Assembly (NCBI GenBank): GCA_003552605.1
Contig: PUNN01000251.1
Span: 1-6,998, forward strand
Source: Phycisphaeraceae bacterium
GTDB taxonomy: Bacteria; Planctomycetota; Phycisphaerae; Phycisphaerales; Phycisphaeraceae
Length of the DNA: 6,998 nucleotides
Reading direction: 5' to 3'
Each line of letters opens with the position of its first letter. Positions within the stretch are counted from its first letter, which is position 1. Under the pieces are notes generated by a model, which was not told the origin of the DNA, did not search any database, and saw nothing but the letters and a program-made list of their open reading frames with translations. Below are positions 1 to 5,488 of this stretch, one piece after another. The position numbers were made by a program, and so were the translations under genes.

Positions 1-1
1 C

Positions 2-100
2 AGCGATGTGAACAGCCGGCAGAAGGGTGTTGACTGGCAGATGAAGATCGCCGATGCGAGAACAAAGCTCGCCAGCGTCTATCCCAAAATCAAGGTGTGA
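2..100 (+). CDS. C-terminal end of a protein, possibly an IS630-type transposase (5' end outside window)
   Basis: An open frame enters from the left edge and ends at TGA 98-100, giving 32 visible residues. The tail contains DWQMKIADARTKL followed by a YPKI motif just before the stop. From memory this resembles the W-x-F-x-x-x-DAR-x-KL-x-x-x-YP ending of many IS630-family transposases found in planctomycetes and cyanobacteria. The DDE catalytic residues would lie outside the window, so activity cannot be judged. The base composition is visibly more A-rich than the GC-rich genes beside it, which fits a transferred element. It converges on the recombinase gene, with 32 bp between the two stop codons. 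The frame is probably coding because of this composition and the motif match, but the family call rests on a short stretch. No terminal inverted repeat could be identified with confidence in the 32-bp gap. Confidence 0.45.
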   Translation, partial: SDVNSRQKGVDWQMKIADARTKLASVYPKIKV

Positions 101-132
101 TGAAGCACTACGCTTGCTGCCCGGGGCTTACC

Positions 133-1314
133 TCAGACGGCCCGCGGGTGGGCCGAATCGTACGCGGTGCGCATCCGCATGGTCGACAGGTGTGTGTAAA
201 TCTGCGTGGTCGACAGCGACTGGTGCCCGAGCAGTTCCTGGACCGAGCGGAGGTCCGCCCCATTGTCGAGCAGGTGGGTTGCGAAGCTGTGCCGGAGCGT
301 GTGCGGGCTGATGCTCGGATCAAGCCCTGCGCTGAGCAGGTACTTGTCGAGCTTTCGCCGCACCGATCGGCTGGAAAGCCGTCCGCCATTCTTGTTGATG
401 AAAAGCGGGATGCGGGCATCATTGCCCTCAGCCTGCTGGCGAAGTCGCTCGTAGCGCGGATCGGGTTCAAGCAGGGTCAGGTAGTGGCGGATCGCCGCCA
501 TGGCGTGACCGCCAAGCGGCACGATCCGCTCGCGCCGGCCCTTGCCGCGGACACGCAGCACCTGCTCATCGAGATCGAGGTCCGCCCGGTTCAGACCGAC
601 AAGCTCACTGACGCGAACGCCGGTCGAGTAAAGCGTCTCGAGGATCGCGCGGTCGCGTGCCCCGAGCGGTTCGCGGTTATCCGGGATTGATAGCAGCTTG
701 TCTACCTGTTCGACGCTGATGGCCTTGGGCAGGCGCTTGTCCTGCTTGGGTGTACGGATCAGCGTCATCGGGTTCTGCTCGATGCCGCCATGGCGCTGCA
801 ACCATTTGTAGAAGCTGCGGAGCGTCGCGATCTTGCGGGCGATGGTGGCGGCGCTGTAGCCGAAGCTGTCGAGGTGGGTCAGAAAAGCGCGAATGGTCAA
901 GGCACCGGCACCGGTGATCTCCTGATCGATCTCAGCGGAGGTCTTGCCGTCCGCGGCGGTCGCCTCGATGCCGATCTCCCCGGTAGCCTCGGCTGAGTCA
1001 GGGTGGTCGTGCCGATCCTCTGTCGAGCGGTTGCGGGCCCGCGCCGCTCGCGGTTCAGGCACGGTCAGCGATGGCATGATGACGGCCTGCGGCCGGGCCG
1101 CGGGCTCGCGTTCATCATCGGTGCCGGTCTGCCTGTCCTGATCGGTGTCGCCACCTGGTGTGGCCTGATCACCGCTTTCGCCCCGCTCGCTCTCGAGGTA
1201 AGCGAGGAACTGGCGGAGGTCGGCCTCGTAGCACCGGCCTGTGTAAGGGCTGAAGTGCTTCTCGTGGCGCAGGTACTGGACGAACGAACGGATGAGGGAG
1301 CTGTCAGTCGCCAT
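133..1314 (-). CDS. xerC: XerC-like tyrosine recombinase with a large insert in the core-binding domain
   Basis: This 393-residue protein is a site-specific tyrosine recombinase of the XerC/XerD family, which resolves chromosome dimers at dif sites in the cytoplasm. The N-terminal SAM-like DNA-binding domain starts at residues 5-42 (SPYTGRCYEADLRQF) and resumes at about 138-190 (ATIARKIATLRSFYKWL). The catalytic domain spans about 195-390 and has the full active site: Arg234 in TGVRVSEL, Lys258 in RGKGRRE, His338 and Arg341 in HTLRHSFATHLL, His364 in LLGHQS, and the nucleophile Tyr373 in IYTHLS. The ending YDSAHPRA matches XerC more than a phage integrase. Xer proteins are normally about 300 residues; the excess is a hydrophilic stretch at about 43-137. 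The ATG at 1314 is supported by AAGGA nine bases upstream. It is the last gene of the minus-strand block, 198 bp after its upstream neighbour. Choosing XerC rather than XerD is an inference. Confidence 0.93.
   Translation of the reverse strand: MATDSSLIRSFVQYLRHEKHFSPYTGRCYEADLRQFLAYLESERGESGDQATPGGDTDQDRQTGTDDEREPAARPQAVIMPSLTVPEPRAARARNRSTEDRHDHPDSAEATGEIGIEATAADGKTSAEIDQEITGAGALTIRAFLTHLDSFGYSAATIARKIATLRSFYKWLQRHGGIEQNPMTLIRTPKQDKRLPKAISVEQVDKLLSIPDNREPLGARDRAILETLYSTGVRVSELVGLNRADLDLDEQVLRVRGKGRRERIVPLGGHAMAAIRHYLTLLEPDPRYERLRQQAEGNDARIPLFINKNGGRLSSRSVRRKLDKYLLSAGLDPSISPHTLRHSFATHLLDNGADLRSVQELLGHQSLSTTQIYTHLSTMRMRTAYDSAHPRAV
904..1188 (-). other. Hydrophilic, probably disordered insert inside the XerC core-binding domain
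   Basis: This covers codons of roughly residues 43-137 of the recombinase. The stretch is rich in Asp, Glu, Arg, Gly, Thr and Pro and nearly free of large hydrophobic residues except a short patch around QAVIMPSLTVPEP. It falls between the first long helix of the SAM-like domain and the next one, where E. coli XerC has only a short loop of some 15-20 residues. The frame stays open, with the usual GC-rich third positions and no stop codon, so it is part of the gene and not a frameshift artefact. Its exact borders are estimates from the family alignment I remember. Confidence 0.7.
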
Positions 1315-1322
1315 ATTCGGGG

Positions 1323-1330
1323 TTCCTTCC
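1323..1330 (-). promoter_or_regulatory. Ribosome binding site of the XerC-like gene
   Basis: Read on the minus strand this is GGAAGGAA, with AAGGA nine bases before the ATG at 1312-1314. It supports this start over internal ones. No convincing -35/-10 pair was found in the rest of the 198-bp gap (1315-1512), so it is unclear whether the gene has its own promoter. Confidence 0.6.
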
Positions 1331-1512
1331 CACTACCCATCGTCCAAGCGACGTTCGGGAGTTTGGTTTTTTCGGACCGGGGCTGTGTTGGCTTGCCATC
1401 GTGCTCGGGGTCGCCATTGGCTGGGCTGAAACGGGGGCGACCGGAACTGTCGAACCCGATGAGGTTTGGGGCCAGTCGGGGCACCGGGGGCTTACGGTAC
1501 CGTTTCAGGGCT

Positions 1513-1917
1513 CTATGCCGATTTTCGGGAGCGACTCAGCCGCTGCTTCAGTTGCTGGCCTAGCTGGTGCGAGAGGACGGCGGCATCGAACCAGTTCAGT
1601 TGGCCGGCACCGCTCTGGACGAGCCGGGCGAGCCCATCGAGCACCTGCGGTTCTTCGCCGGGAGCATAACGGATTTCGTAACGATGGCCGTCCCGCTCGA
1701 TCACGAGGCGGCGCAGCTCACCGTCCTTGCCTTGCTCCGGCTCGCCTGAGGCGGCACCGGCCGGACCGAGGGAGTCGGGCGAGCCGTTCCGGGGGGCCGG
1801 CGGCGGGATCGCCGGGCGGAGGTTGTCGGCATCCTCCGGCGTGGGCTCCGGGCCGCGGCTACCGTCACCTTCAGGCTGATCGTCAGGCGGCAGGGGGGTG
1901 TTGGGGTCGTCTGCCAC
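1513..1917 (-). CDS. Conserved-looking small protein of unknown function, GTG start
   Basis: I do not recognise this 134-residue protein. The first half (about residues 1-66) is a Pro/Asp/Glu/Gly-rich linker with no signal peptide (ADDPNTPLPPDDQPEGDG). The second half (about 67-130) looks folded: a charged beta-rich start (LRRLVIERDGHRYEIRYAPG), then a helical part (VLDGLARLVQSGAGQLNWFD) and an amphipathic, basic C-terminal helix (SHQLGQQLKQRLSRSRKS). The GTG at 1917 is chosen because GGAG lies seven bases upstream and the start sits 4 bp after the stop of the CsgG/LpoB-like gene, a spacing typical of translational coupling. An ATG in the same frame at 1944 would overlap that gene and lacks as good a site. 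Cytoplasmic location is inferred from the absence of an export signal. The context suggests a partner of the envelope proteins encoded upstream, but no function is assigned. Confidence 0.75.
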   Translation of the reverse strand: MADDPNTPLPPDDQPEGDGSRGPEPTPEDADNLRPAIPPPAPRNGSPDSLGPAGAASGEPEQGKDGELRRLVIERDGHRYEIRYAPGEEPQVLDGLARLVQSGAGQLNWFDAAVLSHQLGQQLKQRLSRSRKSA

Positions 1918-1921
1918 GGCA

Positions 1922-2740
1922 TCACTCCGGCTGCAACGGATCATCGGTCGGACCGATGGCTTCCGCCGCGTAGTGGGTCCATTGATCGATCCGCCGGCGT
2001 TCCTGCTGGAGCAGGCGACGGGCGGTGACATAAGCGACAAACTCGCTGAATCGTTCAGCGCTGAGCAGGTAAGGCCGGTGCGACTCGCGCAGGATGACTG
2101 CCGAGCCGCGGCCGGAGGCATACGCCTTCAGTGCCCGTCGGACATAGGGGTCCGCCCCGTCGAAATGGTCACTGGTGCTGCTGACCGGCTGGCCGGAACC
2201 CGGACCATCGACACCGAGCTGTGCCCAGAAGGCGCCCTCATCGGTGGCAGCCCGGCTGAGTTGGCGGAGATTGAGCGCCTCGGCACGCTCGATGTGTTCG
2301 GTGGTGAAGAGCTCGACGGCCACACCGAGCGTGGGTGGATCGTACGGATCGAAAGCCGTGACCGTACCGGCGATGAGCCCATCGACCCCGAGGGTGTCGA
2401 TCAACTTCATCGCCTCCTCTTCGCTGGCGACCTCGCGCATTTCGAGATCGGTCATCGCTTCGAGCACACGGTTCATCGGCACGACCGTGATATAGCTGGC
2501 CTGCTCGAACTGGCGGCCGACCTGGTCGGCGATGCGGATCACGTTGGCGTGTTGCGACCCGCTTTCGTTATTGAATGGCGCTACCGCCCACCGTCGTTCG
2601 GTCTGGTAGGGACTGATCAACGGGTCGGCCCAACTCGAGGGGCCCTCGCCCGGCGCTGCACATGCCGCGGGCCCGACCGGCCCGGGCAGGGCGAGCACCG
2701 TGAGGATCAAGAGAACGCGTGGGAGCTTCGGGCGCATCAT
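1922..2740 (-). CDS. Secreted CsgG/LpoB-like envelope protein
   Basis: This is a 272-residue exported protein when started at the ATG at 2740. Residues 1-30 form a signal peptide (MMRPKLPR, then a Leu/Val/Ile-rich core, then GPAACAAP). The Cys at about position 27 is not in a classic lipobox, so cleavage by signal peptidase I is as likely as lipidation. The mature part starts an alpha/beta domain with WAVAPFNNESG at about 51-61, continues with VVPMNRVLEAM at about 86-96, and has LGVDGLIAGTVTAF at about 117-130. This order (VxPFxN, then xVVxRxxLexxL, then LGVDxLIxGTV) is the signature of the CsgG, LpoB and FlgT-like fold, used by outer-membrane pores and by penicillin-binding-protein activators. 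The remaining 140 residues are not recognised. Starts at 2752 or 2737 are also possible; the frame stays open up to 2821. It follows the TolB-like gene by 107 bp. The family-level fold is fairly likely; a specific role is not established. Confidence 0.75.
   Translation of the reverse strand: MMRPKLPRVLLILTVLALPGPVGPAACAAPGEGPSSWADPLISPYQTERRWAVAPFNNESGSQHANVIRIADQVGRQFEQASYITVVPMNRVLEAMTDLEMREVASEEEAMKLIDTLGVDGLIAGTVTAFDPYDPPTLGVAVELFTTEHIERAEALNLRQLSRAATDEGAFWAQLGVDGPGSGQPVSSTSDHFDGADPYVRRALKAYASGRGSAVILRESHRPYLLSAERFSEFVAYVTARRLLQQERRRIDQWTHYAAEAIGPTDDPLQPE
1925..1928 (-). promoter_or_regulatory. Ribosome binding site deciding the GTG start at 1917
   Basis: GGAG on the minus strand lies seven bases before GTG 1915-1917. 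It overlaps the last codons of the upstream gene, whose TGA is at 1922-1924. This arrangement favours translation of the small protein by ribosomes finishing the CsgG/LpoB-like gene. Confidence 0.6.
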
Positions 2741-2816
2741 TCGGCTTTCCATCCATGGATCGGCCGGGATCAGGCGAGGCAGGCGCGGCGGGAACTCGCA
2801 GTGCCCGCAGGCGACT

Positions 2817-2833
2817 GCCACCCAACGCGTGGC
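2817..2833. other. Short inverted repeat between the TolB-like and CsgG/LpoB-like genes
   Basis: GCCAC at 2817-2821 pairs with GTGGC at 2829-2833 across a 7-base loop, 15 bp after the stop of the TolB-like gene in its direction of transcription. No U-run follows, so it is not a standard intrinsic terminator. It may be chance in GC-rich DNA or a weak processing or attenuation hairpin inside an operon. Confidence 0.2.
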
Positions 2834-2847
2834 GGTGCATCAGTGAG

Positions 2848-4281
2848 TCACGGCTCTTCATCCTCATCGCCGACGATCGCGGTCCGGTCGCCATCGCCGC
2901 CATCGTCCGGTCGGGCAAGCTGCATCGCATCGCCCGGCCGCACCGACCAGACGGATTCGTTGCGATTGCTGCCGCGATTCGAGACGAAATAGATCGTCCC
3001 ATCACCACTCCATATCGGCTGAACGTTGGCGAAGCGCCCACCGGTCAGGTTGATGCGGTGGCGGCCCTCCACGTCCATGATCCACACATCGGCCTCGCGC
3101 GGGCCGCGCCCGGCGCCGTTGTTCTCCGGATCGAGCACGGTCGTAAAGACCAGGTGCTCACCATCGGGGCTCCAGGCGGGGGTGATCGCCGCGGCGTTGG
3201 CGCTCGCGACCACTTCCGTCGGCCGCCTGGCCTCGTTGTCTTCGATTTCGATGGTCCAGACGCTGAACCACCGTTGGCCGCGCTGCCGAGCCTTCTGGAA
3301 CACGATGCGATCGTCCACCGGCGACCAGCGCGGGAACAGGCCATAGCCGATGTGTCGGCGGTTGGCGGGATTATCGACATCGATCAGCCACAGTTCCCAC
3401 TGGCCCGACTGCGTGCCGAACGAGCAGAAGATGAGTTGCCGGCCGTCGGGGCTGAAGCTGGGATGCACATCCTGGGTCCCGCTGGTGGTCAGTTGACGGG
3501 CTTTGCCGCCGTTGACGCTCACCAGGTAGATATCCCAGTTGCCACCGCGGTCACTGGCGAAGGCCACGTGCCGGCCGTCGGGGCTGAAGGTAGGCATGAC
3601 ATCGTTGGCATTGGTGCTGGTCAGTTGCCGCACGGTGGTACCGCCGACGGCCTGGATGTAAATATCACTGGTGCGGCGGTGGCGGGTGGAGGCGAAGGCG
3701 AGCTGGCGTCCATCGGGCGAGATGGCGGGGTCGAAATCAGCGCCTTCCGTGGTTAAGGTCACCTGCGCCACGTTGTCGGCGCCCTCCTGGGCGCCGGTGG
3801 GGATGGCCTCGACACCGTTGGCATGGCCATAGAGCCCGAGCGGGGGGGCGCCGGTGTTCCGCACGCTGGACACAGGCGCGCTGTCGGTAAACCGGACCCG
3901 GGACGGGGTTTCGACGCCGCCATTTGCCGGGAAGGGGTCCGAAGCGGCCTGATCATCGGCATCGGCTTCGACATGGGCTTCGGCCTGCTCCCCGGGCGTG
4001 GTCCGGCCCGCCTTCGTGGCCCGGGCCTGCGCGAGCTCGGCCTGGCGCTGCCACCGCTGCTCCTGCTGGCGCTGCATCCGGGCAAGCCAGGCTGATTCGA
4101 CACGCTCCTCGTATTGCGTCGAGCCCCACGCCCAGGCATCGTTGATCTGCGCCCCGTTGCTGCACCCGACGGTGCCCGTGAGTGCGGCCGCGCAGGCGAT
4201 GGCCGCGGCGACAGCATTCAAGATGTGCAGCGGGCGGTGATGGTGTGCGGGAGGCCGACCGTGCCAGCGATTCGATTTCAT
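2848..4281 (-). CDS. TolB-like lipoprotein with six PD40 beta-propeller repeats
   Basis: This is a 477-residue exported protein. Residues 1-40 form a basic N-region with a His-rich stretch, an alanine-rich hydrophobic core and TGTVGC, which places a probable lipidation Cys at 40. Residues about 55-95 are Gln/Arg/Ala/Glu-rich and probably form a coiled-coil stalk (RMQRQQEQRWQRQAELAQA). Next comes a Pro/Asp-rich linker to about 165. The C-terminal domain has six PD40/WD40-like blades, each marked by SPDG or a variant: about 188, 233, 277, 320 (SPVDDR), 371 and 425 (SGDGTIYF). Six such blades is the TolB propeller count. In proteobacteria, TolB works with Pal and TolA to keep the outer membrane attached. 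This protein lacks an evident separate TolB N-terminal domain and is therefore called TolB-like, not tolB. The ATG at 4281 is chosen for its lipoprotein signal and the AAGGG eight bases upstream, although the frame stays open to 4611. The tail is acidic (GDEDEEP). Confidence 0.88.
   Translation of the reverse strand: MKSNRWHGRPPAHHHRPLHILNAVAAAIACAAALTGTVGCSNGAQINDAWAWGSTQYEERVESAWLARMQRQQEQRWQRQAELAQARATKAGRTTPGEQAEAHVEADADDQAASDPFPANGGVETPSRVRFTDSAPVSSVRNTGAPPLGLYGHANGVEAIPTGAQEGADNVAQVTLTTEGADFDPAISPDGRQLAFASTRHRRTSDIYIQAVGGTTVRQLTSTNANDVMPTFSPDGRHVAFASDRGGNWDIYLVSVNGGKARQLTTSGTQDVHPSFSPDGRQLIFCSFGTQSGQWELWLIDVDNPANRRHIGYGLFPRWSPVDDRIVFQKARQRGQRWFSVWTIEIEDNEARRPTEVVASANAAAITPAWSPDGEHLVFTTVLDPENNGAGRGPREADVWIMDVEGRHRINLTGGRFANVQPIWSGDGTIYFVSNRGSNRNESVWSVRPGDAMQLARPDDGGDGDRTAIVGDEDEEP
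3437..3457. repeat. 21-bp direct repeat, copy 1 (propeller blade 3)
   Basis: This is an exact 21-base match to 3569-3589, 132 bp away, which is 44 codons or one propeller blade. It encodes the SPDGRQ/SPDGRH turn on the minus strand. It reflects intragenic duplication or codon-level conservation of blades and is not a mobile repeat. Confidence 0.6.
3569..3589. repeat. 21-bp direct repeat, copy 2 (propeller blade 2)
   Basis: This is the second copy of the 21-base sequence at 3437-3457. Both copies lie at the same position of consecutive PD40 blades in the TolB-like gene. Confidence 0.6.
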
Positions 4282-4289
4282 CTTTGGTT

Positions 4290-4294
4290 CCCTT
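4290..4294 (-). promoter_or_regulatory. Ribosome binding site of the TolB-like gene
   Basis: AAGGG on the minus strand lies eight bases before the ATG at 4279-4281. It decides this start over the upstream in-frame ATG at 4302, which lies on the other side of this site, and over the far end of the open frame at 4611. Confidence 0.6.
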
Positions 4295-4343
4295 CTTATC
4301 ATGCGCCGCACCGCGGCCGTACGGCTGTCGCAAGCCATCAACG

Positions 4344-4355
4344 GCAGTGCACTGC
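4344..4355. promoter_or_regulatory. Perfect 12-bp palindrome, possible operator
   Basis: GCAGTGCACTGC is a perfect palindrome located 62 bp before the TolB-like start and about 225 bp before the pgeF start. Perfect 12-base palindromes at such a place are compatible with a dimeric regulator site, but a single copy in GC-rich DNA can also be chance. No regulator is assigned. Confidence 0.25.
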
Positions 4356-4579
4356 GAAGCGCCACCGTTTCACAACAGCGGTCATCGGCTACACCCCGGG
4401 CGGCCATGACCGGCTCGGCCCAATGCATGAAGGTCGAAGTTATCGGGCGGGCTGTTGCCGCCTTGAGGAGACAGTCGGCTCGATTGGGGCTTGACTTTTC
4501 GGACCTTGCCCCCAAGGCCCCTCGCGGACAGTCGCTGGTGATTCTCACGCAGCCGTCACGCCAGGGGTAGACTGCCAGG

Positions 4580-5419
4580 ATGATCCAGCATGAGCCCGGC
4601 CCCGACATCACTTTGCTTCACAGCAGCCTGCTGTCCTCTCGGGGTATCAGGCATGCCTTTACCACACGCCGCGGAGGCGTCAGCCCGCCGCCGTTTGATG
4701 GGTTGAATCTTGCCGGCAGCGTGGTGAGTCCGGCAGGGCAGAGCGGGCCGATGGACGGTCCAGCGAATCTCCGCCGCAATCTTGCCTGCCTGCTTGAGGC
4801 ATTGGGCTGGGGCGACATCACCCCCATCACCGCCAGACAGGTTCACGGCGGCAACGTCCACATCGCCACTGAGGCCTTGGGCACCCCCCCGGAGGCTGAT
4901 GCCATCATCACCGATCGTCCCGGCCTTGCCCCCATGGTCCGGGTGGCGGATTGCGCCCCCATCCTGCTGGCCGATTCACGCGGCAGTGCGGTGATGGCCC
5001 TTCACGCCGGCTGGCGGGGGGTGTTGGAGGGCGTGATCAAAAATGGCATCACTGCGATGGCTGACCGTTTCGCCACGCCGCGGCAACGCATCCTCGCAGC
5101 GATCGGACCATGCATCGGGGTTGATGCCTTCGAGGTCGGTGAGGAGGTGGCCGGCCCGTTTGAGCAGCGGTTTGGCGCAGGGGTGGTTGTGCGTGGCCGG
5201 TGGGGACCGCGCCCACACCTTGACCTTGGTGGTGCCATTGTCGCGGCGCTGGGCGAGGCGGGGATCGCTTCCGAGGCGATCGACCGATGTGAACTATGCA
5301 CCTTCGCCGAGGCCGGGTTGTTCTTCAGCCACCGCCGTGACAACGGCCGTACGGGCCGGCAGGCAGCCATCATCACCCCATCGACAGCCGAAAGGCCACC
5401 CGAACATGCGGGAAGGTAG
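4580..5419 (+). CDS. pgeF: Peptidoglycan editing factor / purine nucleoside phosphorylase-like (YfiH, DUF152)
   Basis: This 279-residue cytoplasmic protein covers the whole YfiH/PgeF family (about 240-270 residues), related to mammalian LACC1/FAMIN. Members were first annotated as multicopper polyphenol oxidases. Later work showed purine-nucleoside phosphorylase and adenosine deaminase activity, and in E. coli removal of wrongly built UDP-MurNAc-L-Ser. Visible family marks are HAFTTRRGGVS (25-35), RQVHG with metal ligand His89, VADCAPILL with Cys125, ALHAGWRG with His142, AIGPCIG (174-180), CELCTF (237-242) and FSHRRDNGRTGRQAA (249-263). His89, Cys125 and His142 correspond to the conserved zinc-binding triad, so the enzyme is probably active. 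The ATG at 4580 gives a normal N-terminus. Only a weak ribosome site (AGG directly upstream, AGGGG at about 14 bases) is present. It is divergent from the TolB-like gene and convergent with the next gene, so it is probably transcribed alone. Confidence 0.93.
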   Translation: MIQHEPGPDITLLHSSLLSSRGIRHAFTTRRGGVSPPPFDGLNLAGSVVSPAGQSGPMDGPANLRRNLACLLEALGWGDITPITARQVHGGNVHIATEALGTPPEADAIITDRPGLAPMVRVADCAPILLADSRGSAVMALHAGWRGVLEGVIKNGITAMADRFATPRQRILAAIGPCIGVDAFEVGEEVAGPFEQRFGAGVVVRGRWGPRPHLDLGGAIVAALGEAGIASEAIDRCELCTFAEAGLFFSHRRDNGRTGRQAAIITPSTAERPPEHAGR

Positions 5420-5488
5420 CGGGTCACCGTGGGCTGTGATGCAGGGGGGCAAGAGTAAGGATGAAGGCCGGCAATTCCATCAAGGGTG

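Larger units (their letters stand above)
4282..4579. promoter_or_regulatory. Divergent intergenic region between the TolB-like gene and pgeF
   Basis: About 300 bp separate two genes that start away from each other, so promoters for both should lie here. I could not find a convincing sigma-70 pair on either strand. TTGACT at 4491-4496 on the plus strand would serve as a -35 for pgeF but has no AT-rich -10 at the expected distance. The region contains the palindrome described separately and otherwise no RNA gene or repeat that I can support. The frame of the TolB-like gene happens to stay open through the whole region, but the predicted residues are Cys/Arg-rich and unlike an exported protein, so this is taken as non-coding. 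Confidence 0.5.

Noticed and set aside
138..155. Hairpin CGGCCC / GGGCCG as a terminator between the left-edge gene and xerC
   Set aside because: The 6-bp stem sits inside the last codons of the recombinase, and no T-run follows on either strand.
97..690. Open frame of 197 codons on the plus strand
   Set aside because: It is antisense to the catalytic domain of the recombinase, where all active-site residues are read on the minus strand.
1898..2992. Long open frame of 364 codons on the plus strand
   Set aside because: It lies wholly antisense to the CsgG/LpoB-like gene and the 3' end of the TolB-like gene, shows no recognisable domain, and is typical of GC-rich codon-bias shadows.
2719..3756. 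Long open frame of 345 codons on the plus strand with regular Ala/Gly/Val/Asp-rich segments
   Set aside because: Its apparent periodicity is the antisense image of the PD40 repeats of the TolB-like gene. The minus strand has a clear lipoprotein signal and blade motifs, so this frame is not a gene.
4491..4519. Sigma-70 promoter for pgeF starting with TTGACT
   Set aside because: There is no acceptable -10 box at 16-18 bp; the expected position is GC-rich.
4282..4611. N-terminal extension of the TolB-like gene to the far end of its open frame
   Set aside because: The extra 110 residues are Cys/Arg-rich and would bury the lipoprotein signal peptide. The ATG at 4281 has a good ribosome binding site, and the extension would overlap the start of pgeF.
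5420..5488. Bidirectional terminator between the convergent pgeF and GH123-like genes
   Set aside because: No stable inverted repeat with a T-run was found in the 69-bp gap.
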